Of a DNA stretch of 64,000 nucleotides, positions 17,503 through 27,246 are shown piece after piece. Position 1 is the stretch's first letter. Each line of letters begins with the position of its first letter. The DNA is taken from positions 959,501 through 1,023,500 of the forward strand of contig NZ_CP114200.1 in assembly GCF_029392895.1 (NCBI RefSeq), read 5' to 3'. Source of the stretch: Streptomyces sp. 71268. GTDB lineage: Bacteria; Actinomycetota; Actinomycetes; Streptomycetales; Streptomycetaceae. Made by a program: the position numbers and the translations under genes. Under the pieces are notes generated by a model. The model ran no database searches. It had not been told where the DNA came from and saw only the letters and a program-made list of their open reading frames with translations.

Positions 17503-18351
17503 TCACAGCCGGCAGGCGTGGATGCCGGTGGTGAGGATGGCGCGGGCGCCCAGGTCGTACAGCTCGTCCATGATGCGCTGGGCCTGGTTGGAGGGGACCA
17601 TCGAGCGGACCGCGACCCAGCCCTCGTGGTGCAGCGGGGAGACGGTGGGCGACTCCAGGCCGGGGGTGAGGGCCACGGCGCGCTCCACGTGCTCCACGCG
17701 GATGTCGTAGTCCATCATCACGTACCGGCGGGCGACCAGGACGCCCTGCATGCGCCGGAGGAACTGCTGCACCTTGGGGTCGTCGACGGACTCCCCGGCG
17801 CGCCGGATGACGACCGCCTCGGACTCCAGGATCGGCTCGCCGATGATCTCCAGGCCGGCGTTGCGCAGCGTGGTCCCGGTCTCCACCACGTCGGCGATGA
17901 TCTCCGCCACGCCGAGCTGGATGGCCGTCTCGACGGCGCCGTCGAGGTGCACGACGGCGGCGTCCACGCCGTTGTCGGCGAGGTGCTTGGTGACCAGGCC
18001 GGAGAAGGAGGTGGCCACGGTCATGCCGCCGAAGTCGCGCACGCTCTGCGCGGTGCCGGGGCGGGTCGCGTAGCGGAAGGTGGAGCCGGCGAAGCCGAGC
18101 TGCATGATCTCCTCGGCCTGCGAGCCGGAGTCGAGCAGCAGGTCGCGGCCGGTGATGCCGATGTCGAGGCGGCCGGAGCCGACGTAGACGGCGATGTCGC
18201 GCGGGCGCAGGAAGAAGAACTCGACCTCGTTGGCGCTGTCGACCAGGACCAGCTCCCGCCGGTCCTTGCGCTGCCGGTAGCCGGCCTCATGGAGCATCGC
18301 CGACGCAGGCTCGGACAGTGAACCCTTGTTGGGGACGGCGATGCGCAGCAT
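17503..18351 (-). CDS. hisG: ATP phosphoribosyltransferase, first enzyme of histidine synthesis
   Basis: 282 residues, the long HisG form. It condenses ATP with PRPP to give phosphoribosyl-ATP. The N terminus MLRIAVPNKGSL, the core GITGRDLLLDSG, the PRPP-binding IADVVETGTTLRNAGLEI and a C-terminal ACT-like regulatory domain that normally binds histidine are all present. The ATG at 18351 has AAGGAAG upstream; an upstream in-frame start was rejected. It lies 157 bases after hisE on the same strand. Confidence 0.96.
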   Translation of the reverse strand: MLRIAVPNKGSLSEPASAMLHEAGYRQRKDRRELVLVDSANEVEFFFLRPRDIAVYVGSGRLDIGITGRDLLLDSGSQAEEIMQLGFAGSTFRYATRPGTAQSVRDFGGMTVATSFSGLVTKHLADNGVDAAVVHLDGAVETAIQLGVAEIIADVVETGTTLRNAGLEIIGEPILESEAVVIRRAGESVDDPKVQQFLRRMQGVLVARRYVMMDYDIRVEHVERAVALTPGLESPTVSPLHHEGWVAVRSMVPSNQAQRIMDELYDLGARAILTTGIHACRL

Positions 18352-18508
18352 GAGGTCAGCTTCCTTTACGCGAAGAGGGAGGGCTTTGCGGATACGTGCC
18401 GTGCGCACGGGTCTCGCACGGTCGGGTCGGGAGGTCGCGGGATGCCCGGGGTGTCCGGGCGGTGCCGCGTGGCGGACGCCGTCGTGGGGTCCGCCACGCG
18501 AGCCCGCG

Positions 18509-18781
18509 TCACAGATGAGCGTATACGTCGTCCAGGGAGATGCCGCGAGCGACCATCATCACCTGAACGTGGTACAGGAGCTGCGAGATCTCCTCGGCGG
18601 TGGCGTCGGCGCCCTCGTACTCGGCGGCCATCCACACCTCGGCCGCCTCCTCGACGACCTTCTTGCCGATGGCATGCACGCCCTTGCCCACGAGTTCGGC
18701 GGTGCGCGACGTGCTGGGGTCGCCGGTGGCGGCCTTGTGCTGGAGCTCGGTGAACAGCTCCTCGAATGTCTTGTTCGCCAT
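18509..18781 (-). CDS. hisE: Phosphoribosyl-ATP pyrophosphatase
   Basis: 90 residues, the standard HisE length. It hydrolyses phosphoribosyl-ATP to phosphoribosyl-AMP, the second step of histidine synthesis. The MazG-like helices carry [14 protein letters not shown] and [14 protein letters not shown], with the metal-binding acidic residues. It starts only 35 bases after the ribH stop, so read-through from the riboflavin genes is plausible. Confidence 0.95.
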   Translation of the reverse strand: MANKTFEELFTELQHKAATGDPSTSRTAELVGKGVHAIGKKVVEEAAEVWMAAEYEGADATAEEISQLLYHVQVMMVARGISLDDVYAHL

Positions 18782-18816
18782 GGTGCGGCTTAGCCTACGG
18801 GGTGCCGGGCGCGGGC

Positions 18817-19302
18817 TCAGCGCCAGGGCTCGGAGACCGAGCGCAGGGTGGTCGCGGTGGCGACGGCGGCGGTGACCGCCTCGTGCCCCTTGTCCTCCTT
18901 GGAGCCCTCAAGCCCGGCCCGATCGAGTGCCTGCTGTTCGTCGTCGCAGGTCAGCACGCCGAAGCCGATGGGGACCCCGGTGTCGACGCTGACCTGGGTC
19001 AGGCCCTGGGTGACGCCCTGGCAGACGTACTCGAAGTGCGGGGTACCGCCCCTGATGACGACGCCGAGCGCCACGATGGCGTCGTAACCCCGGCCGGCGA
19101 GCACCTTGGCGACCACCGGGAGTTCGAAGCTGCCCGGCACCCGCAGCAGGGTCGGCTCGTCGATGCCCAGCTCGGTCAGCGCGCGCAGCGCGCCGTCCAC
19201 CAGGCCGTCCATCACCTGCTCGTGCCACTGTGCGGCGACGACGGCGACCCGCAGGTCACCGCAGTTCTTCACGGACAGTTCGGGGGCGCCTTGGCCGCTC
19301 AT
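18817..19302 (-). CDS. ribH: 6,7-dimethyl-8-ribityllumazine synthase
   Basis: 161 residues. It condenses 5-amino-6-ribitylaminouracil with 3,4-dihydroxy-2-butanone 4-phosphate, the penultimate riboflavin step, usually as a large multimer. Typical motifs are present: [10 protein letters not shown] near the N terminus, [28 protein letters not shown] and [17 protein letters not shown]. It is the last rib gene of the riboswitch-headed cluster, 121 bases after ribBA. Confidence 0.96.
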   Translation of the reverse strand: MSGQGAPELSVKNCGDLRVAVVAAQWHEQVMDGLVDGALRALTELGIDEPTLLRVPGSFELPVVAKVLAGRGYDAIVALGVVIRGGTPHFEYVCQGVTQGLTQVSVDTGVPIGFGVLTCDDEQQALDRAGLEGSKEDKGHEAVTAAVATATTLRSVSEPWR

Positions 19303-19423
19303 GTCTCTCCTCGTGCGCTGTGCTGAACACTTGCTGAACGCTGTGCTGGTCGGTGCGCGCCCGGCGCTGTCGACCGGGTGCCGGGGCGGCCCGGACGCCT
19401 GGAGGCGGCGCGGGCCGGGCGGC

Positions 19424-20734
19424 TCACTGGTCGCAGGTGGTGGCCGGCTCCCCGTCGAGCCAGGGCAGCTCGTGCCCCATCCGGTCGCGCTTGGTGCGCA
19501 GGTACCGCAGGTTGTGCTCGCCGGCCTGCACCGGCATCGGCTCGCGCCCGGTGACGTGCAGGCCGTGTTCGGCCAGGGCCGCGGCCTTGTGCGGGTTGTT
19601 GGTCAGCAGCCGTACGGAACGCACCCCGAGGTCGATGAGGATCTGGGCGCCGGCGGCGTAGTCCCGCGCGTCGGCGGGCAGGCCCAGCTCCAGGTTGGCG
19701 TCCAGGGTGTCCCGGCCGCGCTCCTGCAGCTCGTACGCGCGCAGCTTGGACAGCAGCCCGATGCCCCGGCCCTCGTGGCCGCGCAGGTAGAGCACGACGC
19801 CTCGGCCCTCGGCGGTGACGCGCTCCAGGGACGCCTGGAGCTGGGGGCCGCAGTCGCAGCGCTGGGAGCCGAAGATGTCGCCGGTCAGGCACTCGGAGTG
19901 GACCCGGACCAGCACGTCGTCGCCGTCGCCGAGGTCGCCCTGGACCAGGGCGATGTGCTCGATGCCGTCCACGGCGGAGCGGTAGCCGTACGCCCGGAAG
20001 TTGCCGAACGCGGTCGGCAGCCGGGTCTGGGCCTCGCGGCGCACGGTGGGCTCGGCCGCCGCGCGGTAGGCGATGAGGTCCTCGATGGAGATGATCGCCA
20101 GGCCGTTCTTGCGGGCGAAGGGCACCAGCTCGGGCAGGCGCAGCATGGCGCCGTCCTCGCCGGCGATCTCCACGATGGCGGCGGCGGGGCGCAGTCCGGC
20201 GAGCCGGGCCAGGTCCACGCCGGCCTCGGTGTGCCCGTCGCGGGTGAGCACGCCGCCGGGGCGGGCGCGCAGCGGGAAGACGTGGCCGGGGCGGACGAAG
20301 TCGGCCGGGGCGCTGTGCGGGTTGGCCAGCAGGCGGATGGTGGCGGCCCGGTCGGCGGCGGAGATGCCGGTGCTGACCCCGTGCTCGGGGCCGGCGTCCA
20401 CGGAGACGGTGAAGGCGGTGCGCATCGCCTCGGTGTTCTGCTCGACCATCTGCGGCAGGTCGAGCCGGTCGATGTCGGTGGCCTCCAGCGGTACGCAGAT
20501 CAGCCCGCGGCACTCGCTCATCATGAACGCCACCAGTTCGGGGGTGGCCTTCTCGGCGGCGATGACGAGGTCGCCCTCGTTCTCCCGGTTCTCGTCGTCG
20601 ACGACGACCACGGGACGGCCGGCGGCGATCTCGCTGATGGCGCGCTCCACCGGGTCCAGCGTGAGGTCGCCGTCGGGCAGGCCGGCGAGGTGGGCGGGGG
20701 TGTGTGGGCCGGGCCAGTTGAGTGAGGTGGTCAT
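19424..20734 (-). CDS. ribBA: Bifunctional DHBP synthase / GTP cyclohydrolase II
   Basis: 436 residues. The N-terminal half ([21 protein letters not shown]) makes 3,4-dihydroxy-2-butanone 4-phosphate from ribulose 5-phosphate. The C-terminal half is GTP cyclohydrolase II, with zinc cysteines in [19 protein letters not shown] and the [10 protein letters not shown] loop. The ATG at 20734 follows GGAAGGAGC and overlaps the ribM stop by 4 bases. Together the halves supply both early precursors of riboflavin. Confidence 0.96.
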   Translation of the reverse strand: MTTSLNWPGPHTPAHLAGLPDGDLTLDPVERAISEIAAGRPVVVVDDENRENEGDLVIAAEKATPELVAFMMSECRGLICVPLEATDIDRLDLPQMVEQNTEAMRTAFTVSVDAGPEHGVSTGISAADRAATIRLLANPHSAPADFVRPGHVFPLRARPGGVLTRDGHTEAGVDLARLAGLRPAAAIVEIAGEDGAMLRLPELVPFARKNGLAIISIEDLIAYRAAAEPTVRREAQTRLPTAFGNFRAYGYRSAVDGIEHIALVQGDLGDGDDVLVRVHSECLTGDIFGSQRCDCGPQLQASLERVTAEGRGVVLYLRGHEGRGIGLLSKLRAYELQERGRDTLDANLELGLPADARDYAAGAQILIDLGVRSVRLLTNNPHKAAALAEHGLHVTGREPMPVQAGEHNLRYLRTKRDRMGHELPWLDGEPATTCDQ

Positions 20735-21390
20735 GCGGGCGCTCCTTCCAGGGCGGGCGCGCCCGTGCGGGAGCGCAGCCACCAGTCGCGGGCACCCCAC
20801 AGGGCGAGCGCGAGGTAGATCACGTAGACCAGGCCGGAGAAGGCCAGGCCGCTGCTGAAGGCGAGCGGGACGCCCACCAGGTCCACGAGCAGCCAGGCGA
20901 ACCAGAACTCGACCAGGCCGCGGGCCTGGGCGACCATCGCCGCGAGGGTGCCGACGAAGATGTACGCGTCGGGCCACGGGTTCCAGGACAGCTCGGGCAC
21001 GGCGGTGAACAGCCCGCCGACGGCGAGCGTGCCCGCGGCGGTCGCGCCGACGAGCGCGGCCCGCTCCCGCCAGCTCGCGAAGCGCACGGCTATCTGGCCG
21101 CCGTGGTCCTGGCGCCCGGTGTGCCACTGCCGCCAGCCCCAGGCGGCCACGGCCATCACCAGGAGCTGTTTGCCGAGGCCGCCGCTGAGCTGGGCGGAGG
21201 CGTAGGCGGTGACCAGCACGGCGCCGGCCACGAACTGCACGGGCCAGGTCCACACGGAGCGCCGCCAGCCCAGGGCCAGGGCGCCGAGCCCGAAGAGGTT
21301 GCCGATCATGTCGGACCAGATGACGTGCTGGCCCAGGACGGTGAACGCCTCGTCGCGCAGGCCGTCCCCCACGCTCTGCCACAGGCTCAC
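20731..21390 (-). CDS. ribM: PnuC-family riboflavin transporter
   Basis: 219 residues with about seven hydrophobic helices and PnuC-type sequence ([32 protein letters not shown]). The same position between ribE and ribA is occupied by the characterised riboflavin/roseoflavin facilitator RibM in Streptomyces davaonensis, which is why riboflavin is preferred over nicotinamide riboside as cargo. A GTG start at 21390 overlaps the ribE stop by 4 bases. It should be shut off with the rest of the operon when FMN is plentiful. Confidence 0.85.
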   Translation of the reverse strand: MSLWQSVGDGLRDEAFTVLGQHVIWSDMIGNLFGLGALALGWRRSVWTWPVQFVAGAVLVTAYASAQLSGGLGKQLLVMAVAAWGWRQWHTGRQDHGGQIAVRFASWRERAALVGATAAGTLAVGGLFTAVPELSWNPWPDAYIFVGTLAAMVAQARGLVEFWFAWLLVDLVGVPLAFSSGLAFSGLVYVIYLALALWGARDWWLRSRTGAPALEGAPA

Positions 21391-22109
21391 CGAACAACCC
21401 CCTCACGAGTGTCCGCCGCGCCCCGGGCGGGGTCGGCCGCGGCGGGGTCCTGCGGGCCGGGTACGGGCAGGCCGGCGCCGGGCACGGTGCCGTGCGCGAG
21501 CAGGCGCTCGACGTACTTGGCCAGCACGTCCACCTCCAGGTTGACCGGGTCGCCGACCTGCTTGCTGCCGAGCGTGGTCAGGGCCAGCGTGGTGGGGATG
21601 AGACTGACGGTGAAGTGGTCGGCGCCGGCCTCGACGACGGTCAGGCTGATGCCGTCCACGGTGATGGAGCCCTTGTCGACCACGTACCGGGCCAGCTCGG
21701 GCGGCAGCGAGACGGTGACGATCTCCCAGCGCTCGCCCGGCACCCGCTCGGTGATCACGCCGGTGCCGTCCACGTGGCCCTGTACGAGGTGGCCGCCCAG
21801 CCGGCCGCCGAGCGCCATCGGGCGCTCCAGGTTGACCGGGGAGCCGGGCGCGAGGGCGCCGAGGCTGGAGCGGCGCAGCGTCTCGGCCATCACGTCGGCG
21901 GTGAACTCGCCGTCGGCCGCCTCCACGACGGTCAGACACACCCCGTTGACCGCGATCGAGTCGCCGTGCTTCGCGTCCACGGTGACCTGCGGCCCGCGGA
22001 TGCGCAGCCGGGCGAAGTCGGCGGGGGCGTCGCCGGAGCCGGAGGGAGCCTCGCCCAGCTCCTCGATGGCGGCGATCTCACCCAGTTCTTCAACGATTCC
22101 GGTGAACAC
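21387..22109 (-). CDS. ribE: Riboflavin synthase alpha chain
   Basis: 240 residues from a GTG start at 22109 with AGGAG upstream, one base after the ribD stop. It dismutates two lumazines to riboflavin. The two pseudo-repeated lumazine-binding barrels are visible: [10 protein letters not shown] at the start, then [21 protein letters not shown] in the first half and [18 protein letters not shown] in the second. The C-terminal ~30 residues are a disordered extension. Called ribC in some genomes. Confidence 0.95.
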   Translation of the reverse strand: MFTGIVEELGEIAAIEELGEAPSGSGDAPADFARLRIRGPQVTVDAKHGDSIAVNGVCLTVVEAADGEFTADVMAETLRRSSLGALAPGSPVNLERPMALGGRLGGHLVQGHVDGTGVITERVPGERWEIVTVSLPPELARYVVDKGSITVDGISLTVVEAGADHFTVSLIPTTLALTTLGSKQVGDPVNLEVDVLAKYVERLLAHGTVPGAGLPVPGPQDPAAADPARGAADTREGVVR

Positions 22110-22110
22110 G

Positions 22111-23250
22111 TCAGCTCTCCTGAGTGGTGGTGGGACGGGCCGGCCGCTCGGGCACGGCCGTCATCCGCAGGTCGGGGCCGATGCGGGCGACGTCGGTCAC
22201 GCCTAGCCGCAACGCTTGCCCGATGGTGGTGATTCCGGCGTCGGCGAGGGCCGCTGGCCCGGCGCCGAGAAGGGTGGGGGCGAGGTAGCCGACGACCTTG
22301 TCGACCACCTCGGCGGCGAGGAAGGCCCCGGCCAGCGTCGGGCCGCCTTCCAGGAGTACGGAGCGCACGCTGCGGGCGTGCAGGGCGGCCAACAGCGCGG
22401 AGACGTCCAGGCCGCGCCCGCGCGGGCCCGGTGGCAGCCGCACCACGTCGGCCAGCCCGTCCAGGTGGCGGGCGTCGGCGTGCTCGCGGACGGCGACCAG
22501 GGTGGGCGCGGCGTCGTCCAGGACGCGGGCGCCGGGGCGTACGGCGGTGGCGTGGGTGTCCACGACGACGCGCAGCGGCTGGGTCGGCCGGGCCCCGGGG
22601 TCGGTGGGGCGGGCGGCGAGGTGGGGGTCGTCGGCGCGGGCGGTGCCGGAGCCGACGACGACGGCGTCGGCCTCGGCGCGCAGTCGGTGCACGTCGGCGC
22701 GGGCCTGCGGCGAGGTGATCCAGCGGCTGGTGCCGTCGGCGGCGGCGCTGCGCCCGTCCAGGGTCGCGGCGTACTTCCACAGCACGAACGGGCGCCCGGT
22801 GCGCATCGCGGTCAGCCACGCCTCGTTGCCGGCCGCGGCCTCGGCCCCGAGCAGGCCGGCCTCGACGCCGATGCCGGCCGCGGCCAGCGTCGCGGCGCCG
22901 CCGGCGGCCTGCGGGGTGGGGTCGGGTACGGCGTAGACGACGCGGGCGACGCCGGCCTCGATCAGGGCGCGGGTGCACGGCGGTGTGCGGCCGGTGTGGT
23001 CGCAGGGTTCGAGGGTGACCAGGGCGGTGCCGCCACGGGCCCGGTCGCCGGCGGCGCGCAGGGCGTGCACCTCGGCGTGCGGCCCGCCGGCGCGCTGGTG
23101 CCAGCCCTCGCCGACGGGGGCTCCGGACGCGTCCAGGACGACGCAGCCGACGACGGGGTTGGGGCTGGTGTGGCCGAGGCCGCGGGCGGCCAGCGCGATG
23201 GCACGGCGCATGGCCGTCGTCTCGCTCGCGATCGCCTCGTGGGCGGCCAC
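22111..23250 (-). CDS. ribD: Bifunctional riboflavin deaminase/reductase
   Basis: 379 residues from a GTG at 23250 with AGGAGG just upstream. The N-terminal deaminase has the zinc pattern HAEVHALRAAG and PCDHTGRTPPC. The C-terminal reductase domain has the NADPH-binding LLEGGPTLAGAFL. It converts the GTP cyclohydrolase product to 5-amino-6-ribitylamino-uracil 5'-phosphate. It is the first gene of the cluster and the direct target of the FMN riboswitch 150 bases upstream. Confidence 0.95.
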   Translation of the reverse strand: MAAHEAIASETTAMRRAIALAARGLGHTSPNPVVGCVVLDASGAPVGEGWHQRAGGPHAEVHALRAAGDRARGGTALVTLEPCDHTGRTPPCTRALIEAGVARVVYAVPDPTPQAAGGAATLAAAGIGVEAGLLGAEAAAGNEAWLTAMRTGRPFVLWKYAATLDGRSAAADGTSRWITSPQARADVHRLRAEADAVVVGSGTARADDPHLAARPTDPGARPTQPLRVVVDTHATAVRPGARVLDDAAPTLVAVREHADARHLDGLADVVRLPPGPRGRGLDVSALLAALHARSVRSVLLEGGPTLAGAFLAAEVVDKVVGYLAPTLLGAGPAALADAGITTIGQALRLGVTDVARIGPDLRMTAVPERPARPTTTQES

Positions 23251-23347
23251 CGGGTCCTCCTGCCTCTTCGGGCACGGACTCCGGGGCTGTCAAAACGACA
23301 GGACAACGGACGGAACACGCCGGATACGCCGAGGCAACGACGCGGCC

Positions 23348-23363
23348 CACCCCAAAGGGGGTG
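23348..23363 (-). terminator. Short GC hairpin in the riboswitch leader
   Basis: A 6-base-pair CACCCC/GGGGTG stem with a 4-base loop lies between the FMN aptamer and ribD. It may belong to the expression platform that stops transcription or hides sequences when FMN is bound. That role is inferred from position only. Confidence 0.4.
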
Positions 23364-23400
23364 AGCGCCGATACGACGGCGCACCTGTGCTCGCCCGTCG

Positions 23401-23525
23401 CGCACTGCCTCCCATCCGGACTTTAACCGTCGGTCCAGGAGTTTCACCTGGTCAACCGGCCGCTGGCAGCGGACGGGTCGCGGACTGTAACCGCCGGTTC
23501 GGACTTTCACCGACCCCGGAGTGCG
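23401..23525 (-). ncRNA. FMN riboswitch (RFN element)
   Basis: The minus strand reads the conserved RFN core in order: GGGGTCGGTGAAAGTCCGAA, ACCGGCGGTTACAGTCCGCG, GGTGAAACTCCTGGACC, then GACGGTTAAAGTCCGGATG and GGGAGGCAGTGCG. The closing P1 helix pairs 23521-23525 with 23401-23405. It binds FMN and represses the downstream rib genes. All the usual paired elements are present, so it looks intact. Confidence 0.95.
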
Positions 23526-23706
23526 CTGACGTCACTGGTACGGCATCCAGTCTGCCACGGGTGGCCAGGGGTACGCGGGCCGGATTCTGTGGCCTGGCTC
23601 ACAGGATGCGTGTCGGAGGCCGCCGAGAACTGGCTGGAAACCGCTCATAGAAAGCTGTCCGAATCGCCGCCGTCAGGGAACTCCCGGCCCGTGCCCTCGC
23701 GTTGAT

Positions 23707-23722
23707 ATTGGTCCATACCTAT
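23707..23722. promoter_or_regulatory. DasR-like box 1 upstream of the chitinase
   Basis: The segment ATTGGTCCATACCTAT fits the TGGTC-x-x-GACCA-type DasR responsive element/chitinase direct repeat with a mismatch in the right half. It lies just upstream of the -35 and ends on its first T. DasR represses chitin and N-acetylglucosamine genes until glucosamine-6-phosphate releases it. Confidence 0.65.
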
Positions 23723-23750
23723 TGACGCTTTGGTCTAGTCCTCTTAGCCT
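23722..23750 (+). promoter_or_regulatory. Chitinase promoter (TTGACG-17-TAGCCT)
   Basis: A -35 TTGACG at 23722-23727 and -10 TAGCCT at 23745-23750 with a 17-base spacer. It is embedded between and within two DasR-like boxes, the arrangement known from Streptomyces chitinase promoters. The start site should be near 23757, giving a leader of about 145 bases. Confidence 0.65.
23729..23744. promoter_or_regulatory. DasR-like box 2 overlapping the chitinase promoter
   Basis: The segment TTTGGTCTAGTCCTCT contains TGGTCTAG-TCC, close to the DasR core TGGTCTAGACCA. It fills the spacer between -35 and -10, so bound repressor would block RNA polymerase. It repeats the core of box 1 at a distance of 22 bases. 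Confidence 0.7.
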
Positions 23751-23902
23751 CTGCCACACCTTTGAGCAACCAACCGGGGTGTGCGCACACCCCGGGCCCC
23801 CTTCATCTCCCTTCACCTCCCACAGCGCGCGCTTCGTACGTCCCCCCACGGCACGGATCACCCCCGCGAGCTCCACCGAGCCCCTCCCTGGAGGAACCGA
23901 TC

Positions 23903-26227
23903 GTGTTGTCCCGTACCCGCGCGAGAGCCACGCTGGCCGCGTCGGCCGCCGCTCTCGCCGGACTCCTCGTCAGCACCCTCTCGGTCGCTGAGTCCCACGC
24001 CGAGGACCAGTCCACCTGTCGCCCCGACGGCATGTACCGCACCCCGGGCGTCGACGTCCCCTACTGCTCCGTCTACGACGCCGACGGCCGCGAGAAGATG
24101 GGCGCCGACCACCAGCGCCGCGTCATCGGCTACTTCACCAGTTGGCGCACCGGCAAGGACGGCACCCCCGCCTACCTGGCCAACAACATCCCGTGGGACA
24201 AGGTCACCCACCTGAACTACGCCTTCGCGCACGTCGACAAGGCCAACAAGATCTCCGTCGGAGCGGATTCGGCCAACAACCCCGCGACCGGCATGACCTG
24301 GCCCGGTGTCGAGGGCGCGGAGATGGACCCGGCGTTCCCGTACAAGGGCCACTTCAACCAGCTCAGCAAGTTCAAGAAGAAGCACCCCAACGTCAAGACG
24401 CTGATCTCGGTCGGCGGTTGGGCCGAGACCGGTGGCTACATCGACGAGAACGGCCAGCGCGTCAAGTCCGGCGGCTTCTACTCGATGGCCACCAACGCCG
24501 ACGGCTCGGTCAACCAGGCGGGCATCAACACCTTCGCCGACTCCGCCGTGGACTTCATCCGCCAGTACGGCTTCAACGGCGTGGACATCGACTACGAGTA
24601 CCCGACGTCGATGAAGGACGCCGGCCACCCGCAGGACTGGCCGCTGGCCAACGCCCGGCGCGGCGGGCTCAACAAGGGCTACGCGGCGCTGATGAAGACG
24701 CTGCGCGAGAAGCTGGACCGGGCCAGCGCCGCCGACGGCAAGCACTACCTGCTCTCCGTCGCCGCCCCCTCCTCCGCCTACCTGCTGCGCGGCATGGAGA
24801 CGTACCAGACGACGAAGTACCTGGACTACGTCAACATCATGTCCTACGACCTGCACGGGGCGTGGAACGAGTTCGTCGGCCCCAACGCCGCGCTCTACGA
24901 CGACGGCAAGGACGCCGAGCTGGCCAAGTGGGGCGTGTACACCGCCTCGCAGTACGGCGGCATCGGCTACCTCAACGGCGACTGGTCCTACCACTACTTC
25001 CGCGGCTCGATGCCGGCCGGCCGGATCAACCTGGGCCTGCCGTACTACACCCGCGGCTGGAAGAACGTGAACGGCGGCAAGAACGGGCTGTGGGGCACCT
25101 CGAAGGCCAGCTCCTGCCCGGCCGGCTCGGGGCTGACCGAGTGCGGTGACGGCGCCGTCGGCATCGACAACCTGTGGCACGACAAGGACGACAACGGCAA
25201 GGAGTCGCCGGCCGGCTCCAACCCGATGTGGCACGCCAAGAACCTGGAGAAGGGCGTCGTCGGTGACTACGTCACCCGCTACGGCTTCCCCGCCGACACC
25301 AAGCTCACCGGCGCCTACACCCGCAACTACGACTCCACGCTGGTCGCCCCGTGGCTGTGGAACGCCGACAAGAAGGTGTTCCTGTCCACCGAGGACGAGC
25401 AGTCGGTCAAGGCCAAGGCCCAGTACGTGGTCGACAAGGGCCTGGGCGGCACCATGATCTGGGAGCTGGCCGGTGACTACCAGTACAACGCCGGCAAGGG
25501 CCAGTACGAGCCGGGCAACACGCTGACCAACACGCTGTACGACGCGTTCAAGGCGGCGCCCGGCTACGGCGCCAAGCGGGCCACCACCAACCTGCCGGCC
25601 GAGGCGCTCGACCTCGACGTGAACTTCGGCGAGTTCCCGCTGGGTGACTCGAACTACCCGATCAGCCCCAAGGTGCGCATCACCAACAACACCAAGACCA
25701 CCATTCCGGGCGGCGCCGAGTTCCAGTTCGACTACGCCACCGCCTCCCCCAACAACGCCAAGGACCAGAGCGGCTGGGGCCTGAAGGTCATCCGCAGCGA
25801 CCACACGGGGAACAACGTGGGCGGCCTGAAGGGTGACTACCACCGCACCTCGTTCAAGCTGCCGAGCTGGCAGTCGCTCGCGCCCGGCGCGTCCCTCAGC
25901 TTCGACCTCGTGTACTACCTGCCGACCTCCACGCCGTCGAACTGGACGGTCTCCTTCGGCGGCAAGTCGTACTCGCTCGCCGGCGACCTGGCCCGCGGCA
26001 CCAAGATCGTCGACCCCGGTGACGGGACCAGCGGCGGCACGGGCGGCACCGGCGGCAACAACGGTGGCAACGGCGGCCAGTGCACGGCGCCGGCGTGGGA
26101 CAAGACCGCGGTCTACAACGGCGGCGCGGCCGTCTCCTGGAAGGGCCACAACTGGACGGCCAAGTGGTGGACCCAGGGCCAGGAGCCGGGCGTCGACGGT
26201 GTCTGGCAGGACAAGGGAGCCTGCTGA
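23903..26227 (+). CDS. Secreted GH18 chitinase with C-terminal chitin-binding module
   Basis: 774 residues from GTG 23903, 8 bases after GGAGG; a TTG three bases later is less likely. A basic, alanine-rich signal peptide (~40 residues) precedes the GH18 barrel (~residues 70-560), whose catalytic motif [12 protein letters not shown] puts the proton donor at Glu ~232. A beta-sandwich domain (~570-700), a Gly/Thr/Asn linker and a CBM5/12-type module with [15 protein letters not shown] and two framing cysteines end the protein. It should cleave chitin outside the cell. The two DasR-like boxes indicate chitin/GlcNAc control. It ends at a strong double terminator. Confidence 0.95.
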   Translation: MLSRTRARATLAASAAALAGLLVSTLSVAESHAEDQSTCRPDGMYRTPGVDVPYCSVYDADGREKMGADHQRRVIGYFTSWRTGKDGTPAYLANNIPWDKVTHLNYAFAHVDKANKISVGADSANNPATGMTWPGVEGAEMDPAFPYKGHFNQLSKFKKKHPNVKTLISVGGWAETGGYIDENGQRVKSGGFYSMATNADGSVNQAGINTFADSAVDFIRQYGFNGVDIDYEYPTSMKDAGHPQDWPLANARRGGLNKGYAALMKTLREKLDRASAADGKHYLLSVAAPSSAYLLRGMETYQTTKYLDYVNIMSYDLHGAWNEFVGPNAALYDDGKDAELAKWGVYTASQYGGIGYLNGDWSYHYFRGSMPAGRINLGLPYYTRGWKNVNGGKNGLWGTSKASSCPAGSGLTECGDGAVGIDNLWHDKDDNGKESPAGSNPMWHAKNLEKGVVGDYVTRYGFPADTKLTGAYTRNYDSTLVAPWLWNADKKVFLSTEDEQSVKAKAQYVVDKGLGGTMIWELAGDYQYNAGKGQYEPGNTLTNTLYDAFKAAPGYGAKRATTNLPAEALDLDVNFGEFPLGDSNYPISPKVRITNNTKTTIPGGAEFQFDYATASPNNAKDQSGWGLKVIRSDHTGNNVGGLKGDYHRTSFKLPSWQSLAPGASLSFDLVYYLPTSTPSNWTVSFGGKSYSLAGDLARGTKIVDPGDGTSGGTGGTGGNNGGNGGQCTAPAWDKTAVYNGGAAVSWKGHNWTAKWWTQGQEPGVDGVWQDKGAC

Positions 26228-26287
26228 CCCCCTGATCACCCGGCGGCGGTGAAGTGTGGCGTCACCCGCCGTCGGGTGCGCCACCGG

Positions 26288-26319
26288 GCCGGGCCCCCTC
26301 TCAGCGGCGGGGGCCCGGC
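26288..26319 (+). terminator. Chitinase terminator, first hairpin
   Basis: A perfect 11-base-pair stem (26288-26298 with 26309-26319) 61 bases after the chitinase stop, with a 10-base loop. Confidence 0.8.
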
Positions 26320-26340
26320 TCGGTGGGCCAAACGAGAAGC

Positions 26341-26370
26341 GCGCCGGGTCCCGGTTTCGGGGCCCGGCGC
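26341..26370. terminator. Second hairpin between chitinase and isochorismatase
   Basis: A stem of 13 positions with a single T/G mismatch and a GTTT loop, 22 bases after the first hairpin. With it this forms a tandem terminator separating the convergent chitinase and isochorismatase genes. Confidence 0.75.
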
Positions 26371-26504
26371 GCGGGCGTTCCCCGGTGGGGCGGGAGGGGG
26401 CCGTGGCCGGCTGCGGCCCACCACTCCCGTGGGCCCCGCTGATCTCACCGATTCATCGGATGCACCGGATTCACCGGTTCAACGGATTTGACGGTTCGAC
26501 GGAT

Positions 26505-27092
26505 TCACCGGCCGAGTTCCCGCTCGGAGGCGACGACCACCCCGTACAGGTCGGCGACGGTGGCCAGGCCGGCCCGGTGCACCTGGTCGGCGGGGACCTC
26601 GGCGCCCGCCACCGGCAGCGCGCGGGTCGCGCAGGCGTCGGCGACGACGGTCGGGCGGTGGCCGGCGAGGAACGCGCCCTGCGCCGTGGCCGCCACGCAC
26701 ATGTGGGTCATCCACCCCGCGAGCACCACGTCCTGGCCCGGGCGCAGACGGGTGGCCAGGTCCGTGTCCACGAACGCGTTCGGGACCCGCTTGACCACCA
26801 CCGGCTCCCCGTCGAGCGGGGCGACGTCCGGGTGTGGCCGCCCGATCTCGGCATCGATGTCGTACGGGGTGCCCGGGCCGCCGTCGTTGATCACGTGCAC
26901 GACTCGCGCGCCCTCCCGGCGGGCCCGGGCCAGCAGTCGCGCGGCGGCGTCGAGCGAGGGCCGCCAGCCGTCGAGTTCCATGACGCCGCGGGTGTAGGTG
27001 TTCTGGAGGTCGACGAGGACCAGCGTGGCCTCGCCGAGGATCGCGGGCGTCTGGTCGAGGCCGTTGAGCTCGCGCAGGGTGGTTCTGGGCAT
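26505..27092 (-). CDS. Isochorismatase-family cysteine hydrolase
   Basis: 195 residues from ATG 27092. LVLVDLQNTYTRG carries the catalytic Asp, a central Lys follows in VVVKRVPNAF, and AGWMTHMCVAATAQGAF carries the nucleophilic Cys. The fold hydrolyses amides such as nicotinamide or ureido compounds as well as isochorismate. There is no siderophore or phenazine gene nearby, so a simple amidohydrolase is more likely. A GlxA-type regulator is divergent, with an inverted repeat between them. Confidence 0.88.
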   Translation of the reverse strand: MPRTTLRELNGLDQTPAILGEATLVLVDLQNTYTRGVMELDGWRPSLDAAARLLARARREGARVVHVINDGGPGTPYDIDAEIGRPHPDVAPLDGEPVVVKRVPNAFVDTDLATRLRPGQDVVLAGWMTHMCVAATAQGAFLAGHRPTVVADACATRALPVAGAEVPADQVHRAGLATVADLYGVVVASERELGR

Positions 27093-27175
27093 GGGTGTAC
27101 CGCCTTCAGGACGCGGGTGGAGGGGCGGCCCGAACGGTGAGTGGGCCATGCCGGTAAAACTAGGAGCCGCCACCG

Positions 27176-27212
27176 ATGTCGGCAATGACGTCCCACCCGC
27201 AGAAACCGACAT
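27176..27212. promoter_or_regulatory. Inverted repeat in the isochorismatase/GlxA-regulator gap
   Basis: ATGTCGG (27176-27182) and its exact reverse complement CCGACAT (27206-27212) lie 23 bases apart in the divergent intergenic region, just before the regulator start. This is a plausible site for the adjacent AraC-type regulator. Binding is inference. Confidence 0.45.
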
Positions 27213-27246
27213 GCCGCAACGCCCTGTCCACACCCCTGGGGGACCC

